Positions 39,839 to 48,464 are shown, counted from the stretch's first letter. The stretch: 64,000 bases of DNA from Bacteroidales bacterium UBA1181 (GCA_002310215.1 DBYR01000018.1:113024-177023), one strand, 5' to 3'. Notes: generated by a model not told the origin, from the sequence alone. Numbers and translations are program-made.

Positions 39839-40528
39839 ATGAAAAAGATAATCAGTGTCGTTGCGACGGTTTTTCTGTTTCTTTTTAGTGCACACGCACA
39901 ATACGGATATGACAGCAGAGTGCAATTCGGATTCGACATGGGGGCAGGATTCGCCAACCAATGGGGAAACGCCTATGAAGCTTACGGGAAAAAAGGCATA
40001 TTAGGCTTCAGATTCGGGTTCTTCCTCGACATCAACTTCAGCGAGCACACGTTCGTGGAGACAGGACTGACATTCAACAGAAAAGGATGTAGAATCAATG
40101 GTCATCAATGGTTGGAGAATGGCGGTCCGCTCAAAATATTCGACAATGAGAAAGCGACAGCTAACCTCTTTTACGTGGAATTACCGGCCCTGATCGGTTT
40201 CAGAGTGCCTATCGAATATGAAGTGGCATGGAAATTCTTAGTAGGACCTTACTTCGGTGTTGGTGTGGCAGGAGAAAGAAAGTATTGGTTTAAGAACAGA
40301 GAGAACGACGGAAGGCCAACGCTTATCAGTAGTTTCTCAGAGGATTACGACAGCCGATTCAAGAGGTTCGACCTCGGATTCGTGGCGGAGACAGGTATCG
40401 AGATCCGACGCATCTCCCTCATGATTGCCTATGAATTCGGCATGTTCAACAACTACCACAACGACGTGTACCACATCTTAGATGCACGCAACAACTGCAT
40501 CATGGGTATCATCGGATTCAGGTATTAA
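39839..40528 (+). CDS. Small outer-membrane beta-barrel protein (porin-like, OMP_b-brl type)
   Basis: 229 residues with a clear signal peptide (MKKIISVVATVFLFLFSAHA-Q). The mature part is a series of amphipathic strands with alternating aromatic residues (FGFDMGAGFANQW, FRFGFFLDINFSEHTFVETGL, KFLVGPYFGVGVAGE) and ends on an aromatic residue (GIIGFRY), as expected for a C-terminal outer-membrane strand. This matches the 8-10-stranded barrel family that includes PorT-like proteins. A specific PorT assignment is not justified by sequence reading alone. It has its own promoter and a strong terminator. It is not an obvious SprF/PorP partner of the upstream giants, since SprF proteins are longer (around 300 residues). 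Confidence 0.8.
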   Translation: MKKIISVVATVFLFLFSAHAQYGYDSRVQFGFDMGAGFANQWGNAYEAYGKKGILGFRFGFFLDINFSEHTFVETGLTFNRKGCRINGHQWLENGGPLKIFDNEKATANLFYVELPALIGFRVPIEYEVAWKFLVGPYFGVGVAGERKYWFKNRENDGRPTLISSFSEDYDSRFKRFDLGFVAETGIEIRRISLMIAYEFGMFNNYHNDVYHILDARNNCIMGIIGFRY

Positions 40529-40547
40529 ACAAAACGTAAAACAGCAT

Positions 40548-40586
40548 AAAAGAATCGGTTGGCTACTGTAGTCAACCGATTCTTTT
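40548..40586. terminator. Bidirectional terminator between two convergent genes
   Basis: Perfect 14-bp arms (40548-40561 and 40573-40586, core GAATCGGTTG) are extended by further pairs to a 3-nt loop. They are flanked by A and T runs on both strands, so the hairpin can serve the outer-membrane protein gene (plus) and the GH16 gene (minus). Confidence 0.85.
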
Positions 40587-40616
40587 TATTCCTAACAAAG
40601 GAGAAGGATATCTCTA

Positions 40617-42119
40617 TCACTTCACAACCAAACGATAATCTGCCGACGCTCCACCAACTTCCACCTTCACGACGTAAACTCCGCTACGCAGATCCAACGG
40701 AAGGATCTCCGCCCCTTCATTCACTATGCCATGGTTCACCATAACGCCTCGAATATCATACACGGAATAACTCAAAACACCAGAGCACCCATTTCGCACG
40801 AAATACAGGAGTCCATCCGCATACCATAGGCTGAGAGGTGCGTCCGTGTCAGCAGTTTTTTCCACGGAGGTGACGATCTCTTCACCCTCCTCGTAAATCC
40901 GCCACAGCGAGGCGAGCGGACGATCGCCAGGACGCGTATTCTGCACCACATCGCCCTTGTCCGTCAACACATAATAGCCACTGTGCGTGAAGCGCATGCT
41001 GACCACCAGGCCCGGGTAATCCTTCTCCTTGGATAGTCCCAATTGTTGGTGCGCCTTGCCGTTCCACTCCCACAGTCCGACAGCGACACCCGCCTCCTTC
41101 GTCTCGTTCGGTATCTCCAACACCTTATTGCCGAAGTTGATACGGTAGGCACTACCCGACTCCGCTATCGTAGCCAAGGAAGCGGAGGAGCTGCAATCGC
41201 CCAGCACGATATCATTGCCATTCGCCTGCAAGCACTCGCCCGTCTCCATCGAGTAGAAACGCACCTTGCCCTGTGGCAAATCCGTCGCGGAGTTCTTTGA
41301 CCACACGCGCACCCAGTCGCACTCCAAATAGGCTGGATTGTTGCTCGTCACCTCAATCGGGTTACCATTGTCCGTGGCCCAACCACCGATGGCGAGGTTG
41401 ATGATGATATAATTCTTAGCCAACTGGCTGATTTCAGACGGTTTGTTGTAGCTCGCCACCAATTGGTCATCGAAATAGAAGCTCAGGTACTGATCGTTCC
41501 ACTCCAAGCCATAGGTGTGGAAATCGGCGGACTTGTCCGGACCCGTATGCACCCCGCCGAAGGAAGCCTCATGGTCCCAAGCCGAGCCATGGGAGGCATA
41601 CCAATCCGTTTTGGTATAGTGGAGGTAGTAATGATGCTGGTTCCTTGCGTGAGGCACCTCAAAAATGTCTATCTCAGGCGGCCAACCATCCTGCAACGTC
41701 CAGAACGCAGGCCACGTGCCCAATTGCTTCGGCATCTTGAAACGTCCCTCGATATAGCCGTATTTCACCTCAAACTTGCCCCTCGTGTCAATGGCGCCCG
41801 AGGTATAGTCCAACGAATAGGTCTTGTCACCGCTCTTACATGTGGCGGGAGCCTGCGGGTGACGTTTCGCCTCGCCCTTGATGTGCAGCAAACCATCCGA
41901 AACGGATACGTTCTCCTCCACGCAATAGGCGCGGTGGTTATGGGTATGTCCCCAGTTATAGGTTGGGTTCCACTTCGATTTGTCCAACGAGTTACCGTCA
42001 AACTCATCGTTGAAGACCATCGTCCAACCACTCATGTTAGCTGGTGGATCCGCATAGAGAGAACCTGAGAAGAGGAGGGCCAACAGCGCCACACCCAAGC
42101 GAGAAACTATATCTTTCAT
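40617..42119 (-). CDS. Secreted GH16 endo-glycanase with ricin-like domain and T9SS type A tail
   Basis: 500 residues. The signal peptide ends near SLYA-DPP. Residues ~30-270 are a GH16 beta-jelly-roll with the catalytic signature P-E-I-D-I-F-E: nucleophile E149, D151 and acid/base E154, the beta-bulge form typical of laminarinases and related beta-1,3-acting enzymes. Residues ~275-410 look like a ricin-type beta-trefoil (V-R-F-Y-S-M-E-T-G-E-C-L-Q...), probably carbohydrate-binding. The last ~75 residues end in a T9SS type A sorting domain (YSVYDIRGVMV ... SGVYVVKVEV ... YRLVVK). It is the second gene of an operon, 44 nt after the GH43-GH30 gene. Beta-1,3-glucan or beta-1,3-galactan are the likely substrates; the choice is not settled by sequence. 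Confidence 0.9.
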   Translation of the reverse strand: MKDIVSRLGVALLALLFSGSLYADPPANMSGWTMVFNDEFDGNSLDKSKWNPTYNWGHTHNHRAYCVEENVSVSDGLLHIKGEAKRHPQAPATCKSGDKTYSLDYTSGAIDTRGKFEVKYGYIEGRFKMPKQLGTWPAFWTLQDGWPPEIDIFEVPHARNQHHYYLHYTKTDWYASHGSAWDHEASFGGVHTGPDKSADFHTYGLEWNDQYLSFYFDDQLVASYNKPSEISQLAKNYIIINLAIGGWATDNGNPIEVTSNNPAYLECDWVRVWSKNSATDLPQGKVRFYSMETGECLQANGNDIVLGDCSSSASLATIAESGSAYRINFGNKVLEIPNETKEAGVAVGLWEWNGKAHQQLGLSKEKDYPGLVVSMRFTHSGYYVLTDKGDVVQNTRPGDRPLASLWRIYEEGEEIVTSVEKTADTDAPLSLWYADGLLYFVRNGCSGVLSYSVYDIRGVMVNHGIVNEGAEILPLDLRSGVYVVKVEVGGASADYRLVVK

Positions 42120-42163
42120 AACTTAAACCTTGAATATTCTATAAAAACTTAATTACAAGTACA

Positions 42164-45100
42164 TTACTTCACGAGCACCTTGGTCGTGCCCTTTTCTCCC
42201 TCCACCTCATAGACCACGATGTATGGTCCCTTAGGCAACGGGACAGAGACAAAGGCATCCGAAAGGCCATTCAGCGTACGCTCACATAGACCGCCCATAT
42301 TGTAGACACGGAGGTTCATCTTCGAGGAAGAGAAATTCACTACCCGCAAGCCATCCGCCTCGCCATAGGCATAGACGAGCGGAGCATTGGCAACAGTACC
42401 TTCCGGAAGAGAGGTAGGGTCCATCATGGCGGCATTCGCATAAGGGAACGGTATGATGCGCCACTCGCGGTGTGCGTTCTCCCCTGCTCCACCCGCTTCC
42501 CAGACACCGATATTCGTGCCGTTGGAAGTGTTAACGCCCTCCAAATCGAACCATTTATCATCGGAAGCGGAGATGATCGTGTAACAGTTCTCTCCATGTT
42601 CCACCACACGGAACTCCTGCGAGGCATTGCCCGTCCTCAGCTCTGTCAGCTGGAGGTAGTAGGAGCCATCGTCTGTGATGGCCATCTCCTTGCCATTCTT
42701 CCTGGTGTATATCTGATAGTTACCGTTCGACAAAAGGCGGAAGCGCCAGCACTGCAGAGAATCGCCCGCAGAAAGAATAGCCAGTTTCAGGTTCTCCGAA
42801 GACTCGGCGGAAAGCACCCCTGAAGCGGCACGGGGAACGATCATGTACGCAGCCTCAGGGTTAAGCCCGGTAATTCCCTCATTAGGAGAGACGCTGAAGA
42901 CAGCCGTGGCTATCTCCTCCCCTCCCATCACGTAGCTGAACGTCTCGCTATCAATCGTATAGTTGGAGGATTCCTGGCAATTCTGCTTCGAGTTGGTCAC
43001 ATAGAGTTTCACGTCAGAGGAGACGTTCTTCAGCAAGGTGAGGTCCACATTCACCAGCTTCGTATCGGAACCCGTGTTCAGCATCACGACAACCACCTTC
43101 TGTTCGTCGGGACTCACAGCCGCCAAGATATCACCACGGCCCGTGGAGAGCAAGCTATAGCCCTGTTTGATGAAGCGGGTCACCTGCATACGTACGTAAT
43201 AATTCTTCACGATGGAGTAGCTCTGTCTTGAGAAATCGCCCTTCACAAGGCACCATTGGTCATTGCCCTCCTCCACGAACTGCCAGTCCACCCAAGCCTG
43301 CGGCAACAGATAGTTCAGGTCGTCGAACATGCGTTGCGCCAAAGAGAGATTGCCCTGTATGCCCGTACCCCCGGCACCCGTTTCGGACATCCACAAAGGG
43401 AGGCCCGACTCACGCACCAAGTCCTTCAGATTGATTCGATCCATGGTGTTTCCACCATACGTATGCACATTGAACTGTCCCAACATGCCTATGATGTCGC
43501 CCTCCTTCCGATAGCGTTTCAACTCGTCGATGGCGGTGTTCACGCTCGTCTCGTCGCAGGCGGAGATGACCGTCTTCAAGCCAGACTGCTTCAGTTTAGG
43601 ATAGAGCACCCGCAACAGTTTCACCTGCGAAGACGGGTCGAAGTGGCAGCCCTCCTGGCCACCGTTGGCGCCCCAATAGTTCGTGTTCGGTTCGTTGAAA
43701 GGATCCAACGTCTTAAACTCTATGCCATACTCGCTCTTGAAGTGTTTGCAGACCTCAATGAGGTAGTCGCAGAACTGTTCGTAATACTCAGGCTTGAGAT
43801 TGTCCGAAGAGGCATTGGAATGACCCGAAGAGCATCCGCTGTAGGTCATCCAGTAAGGGGCGGAGTTAGAGAACGCCTCGAAGATAGCGTCCGGTCTCGC
43901 CTTGTGGATCTTCTCCAGCACCTTCCGTTGACCAGGGTCCTTGCTCCAGTCATAGCCGGAGTTGGCGCTCGCCTTGAATCCGTCCATCTCGGCCCGTTTG
44001 CCCTTTCCGTTGCACATGTGACCGTTGTAGTGGGAAGGATCATCCCCTCCACCGATGTTGTAGCGGAAGATATTATAATTCAGACCATCCTCGTCCGTCA
44101 GGAGCTTCACCAGCTCATCCACCTTGCTATCGTTCCATTTGCCGCACATATTCGCCCACCAGCAGAGGGAGACGCCCCAGCCCTCCAACGTCTGTTGCTT
44201 CGAGGCCGGATTGAGGCTCACCGTCGTCATCAGGTTAGGGTCGTATTTAGCCAAAAGCCCGAAATACTCGTCCTCCGTCAGGTTGATGACCGAGCCATGG
44301 CGCATGACCGAAGGGAAGGAATATTGGCTGGAATTGAGTTGCGTGAACCGTCCGGAAGACAAATCGCTCGTCACCAGCGGGAAGTACCCCTTTCCCCCGA
44401 AATCGTCCAACAGGAGGCACCATTTCTCCTCGTTATTGAACTTGAAGCAGGTAGGTCCCTCGACGCCCGAGATGGAGCTCATGTCGCTGCTGATCTCCGT
44501 CCAATTGCCCAAAAGCGAATTAGACTTCTCCATGATGATATACTTACCGCCCGAAGGCAAACCATTCCTATGCGGTTCCGTAGCCTCGTTCTTTTTGAAA
44601 CGGTAGTAGGTGTCGCCCACCTTGATTGCGGTAGCGTCGATCACGCTGATGGCCCTACCCGAGCCGTTCTTCAGCTCGATCCACACCTTCGCCTCGCTGA
44701 ACGTCTTGAAATCCTTGGTCGTGCAATAGTAGACACGGTGCGTGTTATCGCCTGAAGGGATCTTGGAGGACCAGAAGACCAGGTATTGTCCGCTCGCATC
44801 ATCGTAGACCGCCTCGGGCGCCCATGTGCAACCCGCGCCATCAGGGGCGACACGGCACATGCGTTGTTCCGACCAATGGACCAGGTCGGAGGACTCCCAC
44901 ACCATGATAGACTTGCTACCCGAGGTTTGTGCGGCCGACCAATTACCATTACCATTGATTTTCAAGTCCGTAGCTATGACATAGAATTTCTCTCCGTCCG
45001 CCGAGCGCATGATGAAAGGGTCGCGCAGCCCCTTCTCGCCCATGGTGGAGACCAAGACCGGGTTACCATCATTGAGGTCGGTCCAATGTAGACCATCCCG

Positions 45101-45268
45101 GCTCACTGCGAAATAGATCTGTTCACCCTGAGAGAGCCCCTCGCCCTTGAAATAGGCGAATAGATACGCGGAATAAGCCTTCTCCTGTGCGAAGGAAGCC
45201 AACGAAGCCCCAAGGAGCATTAGAAACGGAACGATGCGGCGCAATAGGCCTTTTGTGTTTTTCATCAT
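42164..45268 (-). CDS. Secreted bifunctional GH43-GH30 glycoside hydrolase with ricin-like domain and T9SS type A tail
   Basis: 1,034 residues. The signal peptide ends near ASFA-QEK. Residues ~30-345 are a GH43 five-bladed propeller; D83 (RDP), D211 (IDA) and E270 (EGP) fit the base, pKa-modulating Asp and acid of the family. Residues ~345-780 are a GH30 (beta/alpha)8 domain starting L-E-G-W-G-V-S-L-C-W-W, with acid/base E526 in DPFNEPN and nucleophile E629 in LWMSETGAGG. Residues ~815-955 resemble a ricin/CBM13-like trefoil (W-R-F-R-L-L-S-N-G-N-Y-Q-I-Y). The C-terminus is a type A sorting domain ending TTKVLVK. The GH30 signature resembles endo-beta-1,6-galactanases, and GH43 members often remove arabinose or galactose, so side chains of type II arabinogalactan are a plausible target; beta-1,6-glucan is the alternative. 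First gene of the operon with GH16. Confidence 0.9.
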   Translation of the reverse strand: MMKNTKGLLRRIVPFLMLLGASLASFAQEKAYSAYLFAYFKGEGLSQGEQIYFAVSRDGLHWTDLNDGNPVLVSTMGEKGLRDPFIMRSADGEKFYVIATDLKINGNGNWSAAQTSGSKSIMVWESSDLVHWSEQRMCRVAPDGAGCTWAPEAVYDDASGQYLVFWSSKIPSGDNTHRVYYCTTKDFKTFSEAKVWIELKNGSGRAISVIDATAIKVGDTYYRFKKNEATEPHRNGLPSGGKYIIMEKSNSLLGNWTEISSDMSSISGVEGPTCFKFNNEEKWCLLLDDFGGKGYFPLVTSDLSSGRFTQLNSSQYSFPSVMRHGSVINLTEDEYFGLLAKYDPNLMTTVSLNPASKQQTLEGWGVSLCWWANMCGKWNDSKVDELVKLLTDEDGLNYNIFRYNIGGGDDPSHYNGHMCNGKGKRAEMDGFKASANSGYDWSKDPGQRKVLEKIHKARPDAIFEAFSNSAPYWMTYSGCSSGHSNASSDNLKPEYYEQFCDYLIEVCKHFKSEYGIEFKTLDPFNEPNTNYWGANGGQEGCHFDPSSQVKLLRVLYPKLKQSGLKTVISACDETSVNTAIDELKRYRKEGDIIGMLGQFNVHTYGGNTMDRINLKDLVRESGLPLWMSETGAGGTGIQGNLSLAQRMFDDLNYLLPQAWVDWQFVEEGNDQWCLVKGDFSRQSYSIVKNYYVRMQVTRFIKQGYSLLSTGRGDILAAVSPDEQKVVVVMLNTGSDTKLVNVDLTLLKNVSSDVKLYVTNSKQNCQESSNYTIDSETFSYVMGGEEIATAVFSVSPNEGITGLNPEAAYMIVPRAASGVLSAESSENLKLAILSAGDSLQCWRFRLLSNGNYQIYTRKNGKEMAITDDGSYYLQLTELRTGNASQEFRVVEHGENCYTIISASDDKWFDLEGVNTSNGTNIGVWEAGGAGENAHREWRIIPFPYANAAMMDPTSLPEGTVANAPLVYAYGEADGLRVVNFSSSKMNLRVYNMGGLCERTLNGLSDAFVSVPLPKGPYIVVYEVEGEKGTTKVLVK

Positions 45269-45322
45269 ATTTTATCTGTTTTACAGAAACACTTACATTA
45301 AAACCCGTAAGAAAACGGCGCA

Positions 45323-45330
45323 TAAAGATA
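45323..45330 (-). promoter_or_regulatory. Candidate -7 box for the GH43-GH30/GH16 operon
   Basis: On the minus strand it reads TATCTTTA, one mismatch from TAnnTTTG, about 55 nt upstream of the start codon at 45268. Confidence 0.4.
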
Positions 45331-45369
45331 AATATTTTTTCCATACAAAAAGGAAAGGAGGAGATTTAT

Positions 45370-45411
45370 GAATTAAGAATTAAGAATTAAAAGTTAAGAA
45401 TGATGAGTTAA
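45370..45411. repeat. Short heptanucleotide tandem repeat in an intergenic gap
   Basis: Three perfect copies of GAATTAA (45370-45390) are followed by three degenerate copies with the same 7-nt phase (to 45411). It lies between the promoter of the GH operon and the 3' end of the radical-SAM gene. The rest of the 45269-45516 gap is AT-rich, and I see no gene or clear hairpin in it. Confidence 0.6.
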
Positions 45412-45516
45412 GGGTGGATAACGGTTCGGTGTTGTTGATTATAAATTTAAGAAGATTCTATCCGGAGATATTTTCGACAACACAAACAACTAATTAGCAG
45501 ATATTTAGCAACAATA

Positions 45517-46137
45517 TCACTTCTCTATATTCGTTTTATACTTAAAACGGTCCAGATGGGTGAAGCCCATGGCGGTCAGGCGTTCCGCACTTTTCTCCAC
45601 ATCCGCCTCGGTATTATACTGTTCGATCAGGGGAAGTCTGACGACGACACGCTCCTGCAGTCCCAAGTCCGCCAAGCGACGCAGGTTGGAGAGCATCTGT
45701 GTAGCCTCCTGCCCCGTGTATGCCTTATAAATCGCCTCATTCATATCCTTGACGTCGACCATATAATGGTCCACCACATCCACAGACTTCTCGAAGAGCG
45801 CACTAGGCACGTTCAGCGAGGTCTCCAGCGTGAGGTTCCAATGCGGCCCGCACAATTCACGGAACGAGCGGATGAACTCCACATTCAGCAGAGGCTCGCC
45901 CCCGCCGAAGGTGACCCCTCCGCCAGTCGCCAGAAAATAGAGTTGGTCAATCTTCACATAATCGTACAACGATTGGGGGGTATGCGTGACCAGGTAAGCC
46001 TCGGCACGGTTGCACTGAGGATTCAGGCAATAGGCGCACTTGAGCGGGCAGCCCCAGAAGGCCGCCAAGGTAGTGACACCCTCGCCATCCACCGTCAGAC
46101 GATGTCTGGCCACACCGATAAACTTCACAGACTGCAT
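45517..46137 (-). CDS. Radical SAM activating enzyme-like protein (PflA/NrdG-related), orphan
   Basis: 206 residues. It has the [4Fe-4S]-binding C-x3-C-x2-C motif (GCPLKCAYC, near residue 30) and the SAM-binding glycine motif TFGGGEPLL. The short length and the absence of an extra ferredoxin-like Cys-rich insert fit the compact activases that generate a glycyl radical on a partner enzyme. G-C-P-L-K-C-A-Y-C-L-N-P is close to pyruvate formate-lyase activases. No glycyl radical enzyme is in the window, so the partner is unknown. A promoter match lies just upstream, divergent from the UpxY-like gene. Confidence 0.8.
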   Translation of the reverse strand: MQSVKFIGVARHRLTVDGEGVTTLAAFWGCPLKCAYCLNPQCNRAEAYLVTHTPQSLYDYVKIDQLYFLATGGGVTFGGGEPLLNVEFIRSFRELCGPHWNLTLETSLNVPSALFEKSVDVVDHYMVDVKDMNEAIYKAYTGQEATQMLSNLRRLADLGLQERVVVRLPLIEQYNTEADVEKSAERLTAMGFTHLDRFKYKTNIEK

Positions 46138-46161
46138 ACGTGGAAATTATTTTATGATTAG

Positions 46162-46169
46162 CAAAATTA
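46162..46169 (-). promoter_or_regulatory. -7 box for the radical-SAM gene
   Basis: The minus strand reads TAATTTTG, an exact TAnnTTTG match 25 nt upstream of the start codon at 46137. Confidence 0.5.
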
Positions 46170-46210
46170 TAACAAAAAGCATTTACCACCCTATTACGAG
46201 GAAAAAAAGT

Positions 46211-46218
46211 TATCTTTG
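46211..46218 (+). promoter_or_regulatory. -7 box for the UpxY/NusG-like gene
   Basis: TATCTTTG is an exact TAnnTTTG match. It lies only 8 nt before the ATG at 46227 but 53 nt before the ATG at 46272. This argues for the downstream start. Confidence 0.6.
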
Positions 46219-46271
46219 CGCACGCAATGGTGGGACAGGCACACAACACCCTGCAAAAACTTAGTAAAGAG

Positions 46272-46802
46272 ATGGCAAGCAACCAAGAAATCCATTGGTT
46301 CGTGGCAAGGACCAAATCGAGGCAAGAGAAGAAGATCAGGCAGACGTTGGAAGAAGTAGGGGTGGAATCCTTCCTCCCATCCCGAATCGAGATACGTCAA
46401 TGGCACGACCGCCGCAAGAAGGTGGAGGTGGTATTGATTCCCAGCATCATATTCATCCACACCGACAAATCGACTGCGCTTTCCATTCCAAACGACAAAG
46501 GCATCTCCCTCCGCTATGTCATCGACACCACAAAGGTCAGGCACGAACTCATGACAGTGTCTGACAAGGAAATGGATAATTTCATGAAGTTCCTCAGCAC
46601 GAACGACGAAGAGTTCCTAGTGGAAGACGAACTCATCTACACGCCAGGAATGAAGGTACGGATTGTCCGAGGGCCAATGGCCGGCGTCGAAGGAGAACTC
46701 ATCCGGGTGGATAACAAGAAGAAAGTCGTCGTGCGCATCACCGGTCTCATCGCCTGTTCCCTGGAAATACCCATGTCGAGGTTGGAAAAGATCGAGAAGT
46801 AG
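46272..46802 (+). CDS. UpxY/NusG-like transcription antitermination factor
   Basis: 176 residues from the chosen start; the frame also has an ATG at 46227. I chose 46272 because the promoter box ends at 46218, an AAAGAG stretch precedes this ATG, and the protein then opens directly with the NGN domain (E-I-H-W-F-V-A-R-T-K-S-R-Q-E-K-K). Residues ~1-100 are the NusG N-terminal domain, which contacts the RNA polymerase clamp. The C-terminal ~55 residues are a KOW domain (PGMKVRIVRGPMAGVEGELIRV). UpxY-type paralogues normally head capsule or exopolysaccharide operons and act on that operon. Here no such operon follows: the next gene is convergent, with only 3 nt between the two stop codons. It may act in trans or be a relic. 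Confidence 0.85.
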   Translation: MASNQEIHWFVARTKSRQEKKIRQTLEEVGVESFLPSRIEIRQWHDRRKKVEVVLIPSIIFIHTDKSTALSIPNDKGISLRYVIDTTKVRHELMTVSDKEMDNFMKFLSTNDEEFLVEDELIYTPGMKVRIVRGPMAGVEGELIRVDNKKKVVVRITGLIACSLEIPMSRLEKIEK

Positions 46803-46805
46803 CAA

Positions 46806-48464
46806 TCAACGATCCACCGAGCCGTCCACTTTGAACTTATCACCTGTTTCATCCACCACACGCTGATAATAGCTCTTCGAATAGCCAGGTGTTTGGATAT
46901 CATCAGGTACGCCCCAACCGTTATCAATAAACCTACCGTTCCGCTCACGTTTGATGTTTCCATCGGCATACTTCACCATGAGGAACTCACCCAAAGCCTT
47001 CCATCGTCTCATCATCAGCACGCTCTGGTTCTCCGAGTACTCAGTAAGGAAACGGTTCGCATAATCAGGCGATTTCTTGAAAAGAGACTGCGCAGCCTCC
47101 TCCACCACCTGCAGGTTATCCTCCAGTTTCTGTTCGAACTCCAGCTGAGCCTTCCGAATATCAGGAGCCATATACTTATACTTCCCGTAGGCCATGTTCG
47201 AGACCCAATTGAAGACCCAATAGGCGGAGTCCCACGAGAACTCCAGCAGGCTACCGTTACCCGTCTTGAAGCAGTTAGGCACCTCCGTCGTTCCGCAGTA
47301 GATCGGCACATAGACTGTGAAGGTCGCATCGTCGACACCAAACCACAGCACGCCACCGATCTTGCCCGGCAACCAGCTACGCATCTGGGCGACGAACGAG
47401 AAGGCGTTTTTCGGGCCAGCGATAGGCGACTCGTTGAAGTAAGTCTGTCCGTTCAGCTCCCAGAATCTGGGTTCGAAACGATACTCCGCACCGAAAGGCT
47501 CGGCCCCCACATCCTCCGTCAATGCCAGAGGAGAGTTCTCGAAATGGTCACGCATCAGGTTCTTCAATTCCAGCAAAGAGACTTTGTTAGCCGGCTTCAC
47601 CCAAAGAGGCATTGGTTCGTCAGACTTGCCCAAGACGTAATCGATATACTTCTCCATGTCTGGGTTCACCTTACGGTAGATACTCCAAACACGGGCGTCG
47701 CAGAATCGCCTGGCGCTGAAAGACATAGGGTCGTATGCGGCAGAAAAATTAAAGTCCTTGTTTTTACCGTTAAAGTAACCCATCTCCTTAGCGAAAGAGA
47801 TCACATCCCTCGAGTATCGGCAGTTCTCCCTATCGTTCAAAGGGAAAGTGGTAATGCGGGAGTGGTTCGTATGGGCGCAAATACAATCGTCCGGCACACG
47901 CAAGGCCACCCAGACCGCCCCCTTGATGTCAGGGCCCTTGCCGATCATCTCCATGATCCACACCTCATTAGGGTCTGCGATGGAGAAGGTCTCTCCCGTG
48001 CTACAATAGCCGTAACGGTTCACCAGCTCCGTCATGACCTGAATAGCCTGCTGAGCAGTCTTAGAGCGTTGGAGCGTCACATATATCAGATTACCATAAT
48101 CCAAGATGCCCGTCGTATCCTGCAACTCCTTGCGGCCACCGAAAGTGGACTCCGTGATGCAGACCTGATGTTCATTGATGTTACCCAACACAGCGTATGT
48201 CTCGGAGACCTCATCAATCTTCCCCTGATACTTGTGGGTATCCCATCCGTAGATATCCGTCTGCATATACTTAGCGTTAGACGTGGCTGGGTAGAAGGAG
48301 AGTTCCCCGTAGAGGTAATACGAGTCGGCGGAATAGGTACAGAAAGTAGAGCCATCCTTAGAGGCGGCCTTACCCACCATCACGTTCGTACCAGCGGAAA
48401 GATTCACGCATCCTACCGAGAAAAGGAAGGAACAACATGCCGCAATTTTACAAAACGAATTCAT
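46806..48464 (-). CDS. C69-family dipeptidase homologue with the nucleophilic Cys replaced by Gly
   Basis: 552 residues from the ATG at 48464; a GTG two codons upstream would overlap the previous stop codon. The N-terminus is a signal peptide with several Cys residues. The family hallmark, which starts with the autoprocessed nucleophile Cys (C-T-N/C-T-S...V-G-K-x-A-S-x-D-G-S), is present as A-G-T-N-V-M-V-G-K-A-A-S-K-D-G-S, with a GGT codon where TGT would be expected. The rest is well conserved (SADSYYLYGEL, IGNIN-type NINEHQV, TFGGRKEL, YGYCSTGETFSIADPNEVWIMEM). It sits 2 nt behind the M23 peptidase gene, so the two are cotranscribed and probably translationally coupled. Normal family members cleave dipeptides; this one may be inactive, use another nucleophile, or have a binding role. 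Confidence 0.85.
   Translation of the reverse strand: MNSFCKIAACCSFLFSVGCVNLSAGTNVMVGKAASKDGSTFCTYSADSYYLYGELSFYPATSNAKYMQTDIYGWDTHKYQGKIDEVSETYAVLGNINEHQVCITESTFGGRKELQDTTGILDYGNLIYVTLQRSKTAQQAIQVMTELVNRYGYCSTGETFSIADPNEVWIMEMIGKGPDIKGAVWVALRVPDDCICAHTNHSRITTFPLNDRENCRYSRDVISFAKEMGYFNGKNKDFNFSAAYDPMSFSARRFCDARVWSIYRKVNPDMEKYIDYVLGKSDEPMPLWVKPANKVSLLELKNLMRDHFENSPLALTEDVGAEPFGAEYRFEPRFWELNGQTYFNESPIAGPKNAFSFVAQMRSWLPGKIGGVLWFGVDDATFTVYVPIYCGTTEVPNCFKTGNGSLLEFSWDSAYWVFNWVSNMAYGKYKYMAPDIRKAQLEFEQKLEDNLQVVEEAAQSLFKKSPDYANRFLTEYSENQSVLMMRRWKALGEFLMVKYADGNIKRERNGRFIDNGWGVPDDIQTPGYSKSYYQRVVDETGDKFKVDGSVDR

Noticed and set aside
43256..44755. 499-codon open frame on the plus strand opposite the GH43-GH30 gene
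   Set aside because: It lies fully antisense to a well-supported enzyme with all catalytic residues. The translation is rich in Arg, His and Leu, shows no family motif, and is explained by the codon bias of the true gene.
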